Shown here: positions 39,701 to 53,000 of the stretch, one piece after another | Position numbering within the stretch: the stretch's first letter is position 1 | Layout: every line of letters begins with the position of its first letter | From: Varroa destructor | Taxonomy: Eukaryota > Arthropoda > Arachnida > Mesostigmata > Varroidae | NCBI RefSeq assembly: GCF_002443255.2 | Contig: NW_019211456.1 | Span: forward strand, 35,031,795-35,095,794 | Reading direction: 5' to 3' | Length of the DNA: 64,000 nt | Program-made: the position numbers and the translations under genes | Notes under the pieces: generated by a model | The model's database searches: none | Seen by the model: the letters and a program-made list of their open reading frames with translations, nothing else | What the model was told of the DNA's origin: nothing

Positions 39701-42700
39701 ATTTGTTCATTACACAGCGACATCTATTGGGATACACTGAAACTCTCAATGGACTAAACATTGCCCAGCATTTCTACCATTTCTATAGAAAATCAGGGCA
39801 ATCATAAAATAAAATAGGATATCTGCGCTCCGATTAGAAATGCTCAGTGTATTCTTAATAGTTTACCAAATTTCAATACAACTAGACATTGTGATGACGA
39901 TTTCTGCTTCTATACATACTTCGTTCGACTTTGTCCCGACTATGCCGTCGTCAATGGGCTGTTTTCAACAGGGTACAACAGGTGAAACATCTATAAACCC
40001 TTCTAAATATAGACACCTTAGTTGAAAATAATGCTGTTCAATCGCTTACTTTTGCATTGAATGGGAATATACCCGGGTTAATATATAATGGGTTATAATT
40101 CTAGTCTTTCTGTAAGGTAAGCCATTAGAGTTGAAAACGTTTTTTTTTTTTAACCTACAGTTTGCTAACTTGAGGTATAGGCTGAAATAAATATAAAGTC
40201 ATTCATCCGCCGCCACATTTTAGTTGCTCACATTGCTAATGCAGTTAAAGAGATGTCCTATTGGAGAAGCGGAGGACATGTAGCCAGGGTGCCTGTCTTC
40301 CTATATTCAGGTGTCACCTTTTCAATCGTCTACCCCTTGAGCTGCCAGCAAAGCCTTTTTCTCCCAAGGTGCAGATGAGGTTGCACCTTACGCTGGCTAA
40401 ATAGTTGGAAAAAACAATTATTCTAAGTAATGTTATAATCTATTGTTGCAATATATCGATAAAAAGAAAGCTAAGATGATGCTATCATGGCAGCTCTCTT
40501 TTACGCTAAACTCTATATCATAACACCGTAGAATTTATTCGCCAGTTTCATGCCATCTTCTGCCATTTTCATCCTGCAATTCGATAAACTTTTTATATCA
40601 ATGTACAGAAAAGGAATTCAGATTTAGATATACCTTGGCCGATAGTTTGTCGTGATGGGCCATCTGCTATTATTGGTGTTTAAAGAAAGCCAGTTCCTTT
40701 TAAACCAAAACAACAAACTCATTATAGTCAAAAATAGCGCGTCACTCTTAGAATATAAGCAAAGACTGGCTATTATCTAACGTCTCCGCGCTGTGTGAAC
40801 CTCCATCTAGACCGGAAACATCTTTTGTTGACTGAAATCAACAATCTGCATTTGTTTTCATGTGGCTTCGGGAAAATTGTAGACCGTCTTGGAGTGGAGG
40901 ATACTGGCTGCCAATTGGATGGTCCAGACAAGCTTCAACTGTTACTCTTTTTAAGACTTTTCGCGTCCTCTGACACCTTTTAAATTTTTTGGTCATGTTG
41001 GAACTTTAGTTGCCCCGGAATCTTTTGTCGCGTATTTAAGCGATACTTGAAAGGGTTTACATTTACCAATCTCGATTTACGTGCGATTACTATAGGAATA
41101 TTTGAAAAACGACTAGTTGGTGGTTTAGACTTCCTATCTAAGCTCGAAGTGAAAGATCGTTCGTGAATGATAAATAAATATAACCGCAAGAAGTGGTACG
41201 TCTAGTATATGCAATGCATTTTGTTGAAACATCTATTTTTGTGCAGATACTGAAACACGATTTATGACAAAAGACCCGGATTTTGATGTCCCGCACCAAT
41301 CTTATAAGGGCAGTACACCAATAGTTGTAGAGCTTTATCACCGGTTCTTTTATGTAATTCCAGTCTATGATCTTCAACCCAATAAACGAAAACATTTGTT
41401 TATTTAACTAAAAAATATCGACATTCGAAGTAGTATGTTATATCTGTGAAACTAACACGTATAGCGCATGTCTGGCTTTAAGTTTCAATACGTAAATAAG
41501 TAGTATAGCCGTGTTATCATTCATCCTTGCAGGAGTACTCCTTTGCGATAAAAAGGATTTTGTTCGTGACTAGATGTAGCGCAGATGTGTTACTGATGGG
41601 TTAAAGTTTATTGGCTGATTGGTAAGCTGTGATTAGCGTAAATATTCTAAGATCAGGACGTCTATGCAAGATATCTTCCTAAGATGTCCAGTATTAGAAA
41701 CTACGCAAATATTTTTAACCACGAGGGACCTGAATAGGACGATAATGGCTTGAATATATTTTATTATTTAGATATTTGGACGATTATGAATATGCCAACC
41801 TAAAACTAAAGGTTAAATAAACAGTGGGAACAGCGTACTATCGAGAATGAGAAAACCTAAAAGTTTTTAAATAAAATTGAAACCGTTTTTTCCGAACAGG
41901 AAAGATCGGCCTTTCGGTAATAGTTGTTTGGCCGATATTATCCTACTGGCAATGGAAACAGAACGACTATAGCTGAACTAGACTATTAGTACACAGTGTG
42001 TACAATAATTTATATATAGTCGGCCGATACGAGCTCGGTACGCATCTCTTCAAGGCACAGATAGGTTAATACCTTAAAATGAAACCGATTTCTTACCGGC
42101 ATGCTCGAATTTTCGTTGAATGACGTTTACAGAAACGAATGTCTGTTACAAACCATGTTTAAAACTCTTCGAAGATAACGAGGCGCCTTGTACACTCGTG
42201 TACGTTCAGCCCGTCTATTTACGTTTTCGTCTATTTCTACTTGTGAAGACCCAATCACCTGAGTGAAAAATCAGCCTAGTTCTATGACACGTTTATCAAG
42301 TACTGAGAAGAACGGATCAAGGTGAACATATGCGCTAAAAAGTGCACTGATTTTTGGTGGCAAAAATGTGTCAACATCGGGGGTTCAGGCCCATATTATT
42401 AGTTGATTAATGCGACAACTGGCTTTCATTCGCCTCTGTTGATTGCTATAGACCGTAAGTCACAAGAGTTGAGACCTAATAATATTGTGTGTCTAGCAGG
42501 TTGTTTGTCTGAGCATGTCTGTATTTATGCATATCGATATACTGCGGCCAACTTCACGTAGGAATTTTCCTTCGTTCGCCATGACGGCAGAAATATCGAC
42601 CTCGACTGCCATCAGCCTGAGGTACTAACACTACAGCCTTAATGACTATGGCTTGCATCGTCCATCCGTTCGAGCGGGAAGCCGAAGTGCGTAGTTCGTT

Positions 42701-44060
42701 CTCAGCACTTGACCCCGCCTAATGGAGCCAAGTCAGGCTCAAGGGTTAAACGATGAGGACTCGGATAGGTTTAGCTTAGGTAGGATTCGGCTAAATCCTA
42801 GCAGCGGCAAACTGACTGATGGTTGTAGAAGTGGCAGTAGACAGTAATCGCAAACCCTGGAAGAGAGTCCCAGAGTCACAGAGAACTCACATAGGTGGTA
42901 ATTATTGCATTGGCGGGCTTGTACACATGTTAGTCGGTCGGTGACACTTGAAAGTGCTTTGCATTTGTCGCTTTAGAGCTTTGCCTAAATATTAGCGTTC
43001 GTGTCAGAACCTGAAATGTCAGATCAAGGTAGTTTAAAAAGGTTTTAAAAGTGCCGTCTGATATTTTCCTGAACAAGTCTTATGTCGTATTATTAGCAGA
43101 AGACTTTTGGCTGGATAAATATCACAACAGATTGAAAAGTGTTGATTAAAGATAGCTAATTCCGATATAGCAAGGTATCATTTGACGAAACATGTATTTT
43201 TCGAGAATCGGCCGTTTCTGCTTCACTATTCGACTAAAACGTGAGGAACGTGTTATAAGAACTTATCATCAGTGTTAGTGGGTGGAATAATATCAATTAC
43301 GCATCGAGGGATCTGCGTTTAGCCTTTGGTATACATAGACCAAAGATCTCCTTAATCTTTTACCATCCAGTGTGAAATTGCGTTTTCTGAAACTATTTTC
43401 GAACGATTCCGGAGATTTCCTCAATCAATGATCGCACAGTTCCCGTTCTGCTATTATGGGACAGCAGCACTAAAACTGACATGCATACTGCACACGTATT
43501 ACTTTTTAATAACCTCATGAGACAAGCACTCGCCGTACCGACATTTTACGTTTTACCGCAGAACGTTTTACGTTATCTTTCGTTGGATACGCGTTTTACA
43601 ATAGAACCCTAGCGACAGAATCGGAATTCCGGATTGCCGAACTCAGATTTTCTTCGAATTACCAGTAAGAGAACGTAGGTACCTTCATTAATATTTTTCA
43701 ATCGAAAACTTTCATGTGTCCGTGAAAAAGTATTCAGGACTTGTGTTCAATTCAACTGAGATCTTTCCTAACCTTATACTTTGATGGATTTTTCATTTAA
43801 GTGGACTCTTATATCAGTTTTCTTGGTTAAACATCAAACCTACATAGTCACGTGTTCTTCTAACGCGTTATTTTCACTTCAAAAAACTTCCAGTAAGTAT
43901 CCGATAACTTTGTTGCGAATTAATAGTAGTAAGTATTATAAATATTATGTATGAATATGTTTTTACTAATAAATAGAATAGACCTGCGTTGTGCTCACCT
44001 ACTCGGATATACAATCCACGTACACACATTAGTCATGTTAGGTATTCCCTTTTATTCGCA

Positions 44061-44094
<34 letters not shown>

Positions 44095-47000
44095 GAAACG
44101 ACGGAAATGCGGAGAAACAAGGGTAATATACAAGGATGGCAATAAGGATTTTACCAAGCTCTTTTCTCGTCTTGCTGCGGCGGCCATTCCCATAGGCTTT
44201 CTTGTTGCCTGTCAGACAGCTATCTGCCTGCTCAATGCCAATAACAACAACGGACGGGACATGCAAATGCTGTTACCGATAGTGACTCGATGGCCTGCCT
44301 ATAGCAGGCGTCGCAATGCGTCACGTGAATATTGTAAGCCCTATATGGATGACAGGCATCGCAGGGTGCTGATTCTTCTGCACCTAATAAGTTCCTTCGA
44401 ATCAGGCTTTCAAACGCATTCACACCAAGCCAAGTGCTTAGTAGGCCGAATGGTAGTAGTTTTACGGATAGGTGAGACTGAAAGGTTCGCTGTCATGCTA
44501 TTGATTAAAGCGAAAACAGAACGCGATTGTGTACAACGCGCAATGGCGCTAGTAGACAACATCCCTTCATCGTGGCCGGTCATAAACGCAGGCCAAGGAT
44601 CATCTAGCTAATAAATGTGTGTTTCATCGCAAACATTTTTATGAATTAATCGTATGCAATTATGGATGAATTTATAGGCGTTTGAACGAACTAATTACGC
44701 TGGGATTGCTCACTCTATTTAAAAAAACGTTTCTTTTTTTGTTTGTAGTAATAAGAGTAGAAGATTGGCAGGAATCCACCAAGGACAGGTGGTGGCTACA
44801 CTGTTTAAGGCTTTGAATTTCACAAAATATTAATTCTTTTCGGCAAAGGGGAGCGCAAAAGGTACCGCCTAAGTATGGCCAGTTGGGCCCTTGTACGGCT
44901 TCTTCCCCTCATACCTCTTTTGAAAAAAGAATCTGAATCCTTGGTGTATACATAATTATACTTCTGGCCACACTGCGTCATGTAGACGTTTCCTATTTAT
45001 TAAGTAGTACGTGCCTTGATAAATATTGTATTTGAATATATATATATATATATTGGTGTGAAAATTCCAAGTGTAAATATTCAAACTTTAGGCCTTTCTA
45101 AATGAGGTTCTCATTAGGCGATTTTTTTTACTTTATAGATATTTGATTGTAAAATAATATATGTAAGGCGAATTATCCGGCATTTACAAACTTGCACGAT
45201 CAGCTTTAAAAAAGCGAGGTTTTTAATAGATCTCCAGCACGCTATTTACTGTATTTCTACAACTGCCCTGTGTTGGTTTAAAAGATAAATCGACACCCTC
45301 CGGCCATTATCTTTGCTTTTAATTCGCTATAAATTTATTATGCGTCACTAAGACATGGAATTGCACATAGATGGAAAGCAGCTGTACCAGACATTGGGTG
45401 GTGGAGGTAAACAAATGAAGATCAACATGCTGTTTTTATTGTTGCTATTTAGTAATATCTTAAACATTCAGTGTGGAGTAGTCGAAATGATATATTTTCC
45501 ATACTTGATTATGGCAAGACTATTTGTGGGACCAGCAAAAACTTCACAAATATTCCGTTGATATAAGTACCTATGTCGCGTAGTATAAATTTTGTTTTGT
45601 CCAAACTCTTATCTGATACACAGAACTTAAGTTGTTCTACTTTGTGCAAACCAACTGCCTACCCACACACAGGCAAATACGTACGGGTCACGAGACTAGG
45701 ATGGTGTCACTATGCCCAAAAGCCCACTTTCTGATACATCTGTGATCGTTGGGTGCAGTTTAATTGTTTCTAGGTATTATTCTAGGCATCCTAATTGCTG
45801 TTTTATTGATTCTCTCTTACCTCTGATTACCCTAGTGCTGGCCGTCCTGCTGCTGATCGGTGTCAGTCTTAGGCCGATTGTCTACCGCCATCAGTTGTTC
45901 TGTTCTTTTAGAGGCATAAAAGCCAGCGTCATCAAACATAGGGTTAGATGGAGAAAAAACGGGCCGTATGTTAGCCTTAATCCTATTAGATTTAATGCAG
46001 CCATCTATTGTCAAGGGATATTACGAAGGTTGTAGGATAAGTATTCGCATCAAAAAACTGAACGAATGTTGTACCAATTTCCCTTTGAATCTTCTTTAAG
46101 ATACTTATCGCTTAGCACCTTGATATGCGCTAAAATCCGGATCACGATTATATAGGTGAAGTCTCGTAAGAAATTGATTCATTGTCTTCTTGTTTATATT
46201 AACAGTCCATATGAATAAATCAACAATAGTTGACCTTCTTTGCCGATGTTTAAGTTGTATAGAATGAGATGCTTATCACATGTATTGTTGATTCGTTGAG
46301 AAGTAGTAAACCGGGAAATGTTTTTACAAACTGCCCTTACACGCTGTAGATGAAGAAAAACCGTTTAGTCTAATCACCAACGCGTTTTGTTTGTCTTATT
46401 ATTTTTATGTTAGCTCAGAGCACAAACACACAGACACACACACACAAACGGACACAGGGTACGATGCGCATGTGATCGTGAGACAAAGACTTTTTCTCAT
46501 CAATTACCCAAGCCGCTGCCAAGCGGGATTACGCCTGGCGTGCGGTCCCTTGCCTCCAAGACTCCTGCAGACTTAAGTATTCGGTAGAACTTATACTCTG
46601 TTCCGCTAGGAAGTGTTTTTTATTGTCTTACTCAAACTGCGTTTTTAACAATCCGAGCACAATTCATTTAAACATGCTCAGGGGTTATCTTTTGAGGTAT
46701 CGTGATTGGCGTACGATACGCGACGTTTTACATGTAAGCGAATAGAGATTCAACAACGAGTTCAGAAACGGTTGTTCATTACACGTGTGTAGTTTTTGTC
46801 AGCAATTTAATTGAACATGTCCAACACGGTGTTCTCAGCGGGTACGATAAGATGGCGTTTGTCCTGATGAATTCTGTATTCTTCTACAACACAGAGAGAG
46901 TCAACATTGACGTCTCACATACGGCCGAACCTGGCGAGGAAACGTGTTCCGTTCATTAGCTATAGCGTTATTAGATCGTGCAGTTTATCGCAATAAATGG

Positions 47001-50000
47001 TTGATCTCCGAGAGACTTAGGAGATTTGCAGTGTCCGGTTCCTAAGTCTATAGCGATTGCTTTAGAGTTCTATTTGTATCGTATTCTACGTGACGAATAG
47101 TGCTATTTAAACATTGTGAAGATGCCTCCACTTGCCTTTATGTTAAAATTGTTTTTAAAAGCAATTTCTTCGCTTAAGAAACCGGCAAACTTTTCTATTC
47201 AAGAGGAAGTGCCAATGAAATTCTAACTAGACTTCAAATTAAAATAATATTTAGATCGATAGACAACTCCTGCGTTGTCCTGTTGCGCTCGCGGTTGGCA
47301 ATATTTACCAAATTCGTCGTATTTAACGAACGAATATGGTCCGCGCACACGTAAATAGATTATTATTACGGGAGCGGCAGGGATGACTGCTATATTAAAG
47401 CATATATTGCAAAAAAATAAGACTCTCTGCTTTTTAAGCTGAAAAGTTGTCGTAAAACCGTAGTATCTTAAGGGAAACATTTCTATAGACAGTGAATAAT
47501 ACCGCACGACTTGATGGCTTTAAAGGCCGGCTGTTCTGGTTTCTACTTTCTAGTCTGTTTATACGTCAGCAGGTGTCGACGCGTGGGCCATGTTTTGGTT
47601 TAACGCTTATGTATTAGATATTTGTATTTATTGTGTGTGTTTATTCGAATAACTTTAACGACAGTATAAATTGGTACCTTCAAAGCAGAGAAAAAAGTAA
47701 ACTTATAACTGGCTGAAATTTTCTGGCCGGATTAGAAAATGCGTCACTTAAAAGCGAGATCCATAAGCTTGACATACGTTCAGTATTGGCTTCTCGTTAT
47801 TATTCAATAAACGCCTAGCCGAATTTCACTGTAGTAGAACGAGAGATCCATCATTTGCACGTGCCGTAAATACAATACTAGCAGTTCGAAACTGATAAAA
47901 ACTGGAATAAACGAAGCCATTTAAGCAACTATATATGGACAAAGAGGTTACAATTAACAACCTGAATATCGTCTGTAACGCACAAAAGGTTGGCTTATCG
48001 TTGTTACCAACATTACGGTTTCGAAATTCAGCCGTACATTCATGCTGCGAACACATGATATACAATTCGCTCAAAAGGGACGACTAAGAATAATTTCGTA
48101 CGATCGAGCGCCGCTATAATGGTCAAGTTACCGAATCTGTTACTGCACTTCGATAAAGTCTTCAATGTCGAATATAAATAAATATAAAATATGAATGAAA
48201 ATAAATTATTTTGTTTGAAACGAGCGAAACACATTTTGCGAACTAGTATTTTTTTTGCGAGTAATTGTTCAAGCTATCAAAGTCTTTTATTCGTTGCACA
48301 TATTGTGTAGAGCACAGAAACAGAAACATTAAACGATGAGGACGACAAGAAAAGTTAAAGCCTCGTAAACTGGTTGACTGCACATAATTCTCCTCATAAT
48401 CAATGGACCTATAAACAAATATGCTTATATATAAGACACGTAAAACAAAGCTTCAGAAATAATAATGCTTTTTTTGTTTATTAAGCTAATATCATCGATG
48501 CAATATTACACAGTGGAGAGAGCAAATTTACTAGGACTGGGCACGCATGACTATCTCAGCAGTCACTTTTAGAGAAAAAAAAAACGCGCACTTACCGGGC
48601 CTGCTCTTCTTCTGGTGCATCAACACAGTTACATTTAAATTTAAAAAAAAAAAAACACTAAATATTTATGCATTAGGTATGTTTTCGAATATTATAGTAG
48701 ACTAACCTTTGTGCGGTGAAAGCCTCTAGTATCGGCGTTTTTGTATAGGACCTGCTGAAAAAGATAATCTTCTGACAGCGACGACGCATACCACGTGTTA
48801 CTTCCTATTAAGAAAGCATTAAACTATTAAAATGTAGAGAAAATTGTTATGTTCATTGCTTACTGTCGTTGTTCTTATTGGTGCAGTTACGACAACTCAA
48901 AGATCCTGTCTCGATCTCATGTCCTGTCGTTCTCATATAAAAATGGGATAAATTATTTGCTAGTTTTACAGGGCACATAATTCTATACTATGTATGCAAT
49001 AGATTCTAGCTGCTTTGCTGAATAACGCGGCGACTGACGAAAAACACAGATTAACGATTTCGGTATACTAATCAATAGAACTGTGTGCGCCGATAATGTT
49101 TTGAGACGTCCCGACTGTATATCAACTTGTTTATTATCAAAGGTACAAAAAACTAGGCACCGAGACAATACGACAATAGCCGCCGGCGTAGCTTGCTCGC
49201 CTAGGTTGCATGCAGATATTATATATTTTAGCAAATGTATTGAATTGTTTTCGTTATCAATTTCTGGACCACTAATGTCTCATTTTGGGCTTAGGCAGTC
49301 TGCGGCATTCTCTGTCCTCGGCACCCCACGGCTATGCCTGCTCGTAGGTACGTGGCGTTCATTGCAGCACGATATTATTACAAGCCGCGGCAGTAACACC
49401 GACGACAACAGCAGTTGCGCCACAGCTGCTTGGTTCTGTTGTGTCGCCTGCATGGGTTTCAGTGCTATTGGGCTTGCCGGGTTCATTTTGCATCGGCATA
49501 GAAGGTGTTCGGCCACTATGGGAACTGCGTAGGGCGGTTCCGGACATAGAGATCACTGGTCGACCAGCCGTATTTTACTTAGGCGTCAAGCCACGATCAT
49601 CCAAAGGCTTCCCTTGTGTTTGGCCGATTACTGTGGCCTCGTTGCCTGATCAACGTCCAGACGACAACAGGGAGGGAACCACGTATGAGGACAAAGAAAG
49701 CCAACTCTATTCTAATATGTAGTATGTAGTTTCGTCCATAGGTGCACACAGTATACAAGAATAATATTATGATACGATTTGTACCGTGTATGCACTCTAC
49801 GCACCCACAGAATCCTAGTGTATTGGGCATACAGAGAGGCCGCACCTATTCTCGCTATGTATATATACGGGATCAAAACAACAGTGAGCACTAGGAGAGG
49901 AAAAGGAGGGGTGATAACTTCCTGAAACAAAGTAAGTTCAACATTATTGACGTTATCGGGAAATACTGGATTTTTAATATATAGTTTAGTATCATTCTTT

Positions 50001-53000
50001 TTTTTTTTTTACAGATATTATATATTGTTAGTAATAGGCGTTTTGCTATATGATAGAATGGTAGTGCCCAAGACAAGAATTGATTTAGAATTCCAGGATA
50101 ATTCAAGCAATTAATGTAAAACAGTTGATAAATATTTTATGGCAACTTTACTTTGACAGCAGTTTGGCTAGTGCGAAGGTTTATCGATATGTCTCGACGA
50201 TAACAATAGGCTACGCCTAACTCCGGATATTTTGTGTACTGATGGATTCAAAGGATTTCTTTGCAAGGACCGATGCAGGATACATTACTACAGGCTGCTG
50301 TATTGATATGATACACTACATCTTGGGGCAGTTCTTTGGAGGGTTTAAAATAGATGCACTGTCTATTTGAAACCTCACTTTCTATCAGCCCAGTGACTTT
50401 TTTATACTTAATTCTAAGAACAGGTAGGGTAAATGGCAGGGGCCTCTTCTGGTGGAGCATTTGGCCGAAATCATATTATCTTTTATGGCTTCCCGCTTCT
50501 TGCGCTAGGCCTTTAAGCGCATATTGATGTTTTTTTCCACTTGGGAAATCGACTTTGTTTACGTAGTTCCTTTTTCTCCATTTTTTTTTATCTTGCAAAC
50601 AACAGAAACGGGCCCGATTCGGACTTCGGTAACCCCTTTCAAAGCTGCGGAGTTTTACCAAATATTAGAGGTCTGTCTAAATTAACCTTTGTTCCTAAGA
50701 CCTCATCTAAGCAAAAACAAATATTCCAGTAACTTTTTTCCATATGTTAGAAATGTCGTCCCTGAAGGTCATACTCGTCCAATATGGCGACTATTTGCAG
50801 GGGTTTCAACTTTGGTTTAGACCTAAATTACTAATTATTAATCTTCCAAATATTCCCGAAGCTAAGTTTTGATTGATCATTGTTCAAGAAAGTTTATAAA
50901 CGAAAACTTGCTCAAGTGTCGCCCAGATACAATGCATAGAACGTCCGACGGAACTACATTTTGGGCTGATAGCAGGCCAAAAATCCCAAAAATGCAAGGG
51001 CTCAAAACGATTAAATGACTTAAAGGGTAAAAAAAGTACCAGAAGTTTTAGGAAAGGTAAGCGTTGGACCTTATCTAGACCACTTGTTCGCTAATTGATA
51101 TTGTCTCTTTTAAAAGGGCCGTTCATTTGCGTATCGAAAATGGCTTTTTGAGTCTTCTTGATGCATTATCGACCCCTATAAACGTGAACTCCGTTGGTGG
51201 TTTTCCGGCTCGTTTCATAAGAAGTGCTTGCCGAATTTTGGATTTCGAGCAAAAAAGGAAATTTTTAATCATGTCAAAGGTTCGTACAGTTCGGAAAGAT
51301 CGGATAATAAATAATACTAATAAGTTCGAACAACTGTCGTTTAATCAAGCAATGTTGTTTGCCCTGGGGAATTTGTTGTTTTTTTTTGCTCTAAAGAGAA
51401 TTGACTTTTATCTGATACCAGAAATGGTGGCTGAACGCCTGCCGGTTACGACAAACAGCTCATAAAATTTTTCTTAAATTGAATGCACCAATCTGCAAAG
51501 GCCGATCATGCGCCACTTATGGACGGCATTGTGCCTAGGACACTCATCATAATGGACACATGTGAAAAAATGATTCTGGATAATTGTTGGTTGGGTAAGA
51601 AAGTAAATTGGAAGGCAATCTAGCTTCCCTCCAGGATGCTCAATCAATTTTTGGCTGTTCGGAAGGACGCCTTTTATAGAAAGTTCTGCCCTAGTTACTC
51701 CTCGTTCAGGAGTCATCGGATTGGTACAAACTGGCCTGTGTGTGTAATACTGCCGAGTTTAAGATGGTCTAGACTGGAAATGGGCTGGTGATAAAGCTTT
51801 TAATATATGTTCCCTATCTGCTCTAGGGCTGTGGACATTGTGTATGATCCTGCACAATACCGCGGGTGCTTTCGTAGATTTGGCTATGGGTATCTTAGCG
51901 TTCAATGTTTCTCGCATTGCGTGGTCCATGTGAACTAGATAGGACAAACGTTAAGATTTTAGTAGATATGGTTGTAACCCAACTCTATTTAGGCAAAAGC
52001 TGTTTTCTTCAATTCTACAGATGCATTTCCTAAACGCGAGTCTGAAATTCCACTAGTTACAATAAATTAGGAAGAAGAGGTCCGTGTCATAGGCTTGGAG
52101 ACATGTTTTGACTCCTAAAAGTGTTTTCCTTGATACCGTTGGCCGTCCCCGTATGGAGATACTTTTAACGAACAGAAGACGTTGTATGTCAGTCTCGAAC
52201 CGTCAGAAAGAGCAATTGCTGTACTTTGATACATACCCTAACTTTCCGATATATTCATTTTCTTCCGACTTGCTTTATCGCATATATGATCTAGTACCAT
52301 ACATATCGACGCTAAATACAGAAGCGATCCCAAAAGAAAAACGATTCTTATAGGTCCAGTGAAGGCGCCGATAGGGGTTGAATACTCTTTTTAAAAATAT
52401 GTTGTGACGCATTTATGTACTGTGGTACCAAAGCGCCACTTACAATTAGGTTAGCTGAAATTTCATTGATTGAGCCTTTGTAATTTGATAGGACTAAATT
52501 GTATTTTCATTATTAGTTCGAAATCTTATCTCTAGTTCAACAAGGAGATCTATAAGCATTCGTGGCAGACAGCTTTGCCTGCCGTTCTGCCTTCATAAGT
52601 CACGCGCAGCAGCAGCTAGAAACTTGTTGTACAGCTGAAGCGACGTTACTTATTCACCAGCTGTACTTTTGCTAGGAAGATTGGATAAGCTTCTTTAGGG
52701 CGGATTTTTCGGAAATGATTTACGAATGAGTGCCGGTCGATAGTCGGTGTCTATGTTAGCGTGTGTGTATATACGTTATAAACGGTATACATCCGAGAGA
52801 TGAGCTGAGTTTGGACTTGCTTGCTAACAAATACAAGAAACGTAACTTTTGATTTGTTCCTCTGTTGCCTTGTGAGGATTGGCGTACTCTGGTTGACTTG
52901 TAGGCTGTGATTAAAAGTCCTTTCAAACAATTTCCGCCAGATACAGAGCACGGTAGTTTACGTAGGCACATGATACGTGTCGCTTCCCAATTACTTCGAA

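Noticed and set aside
49083..49532. 149-codon plus-strand open frame
   Set aside because: No domain and no clear splice signals, and a similar-length antisense frame overlaps it. Chance is likely at this length.
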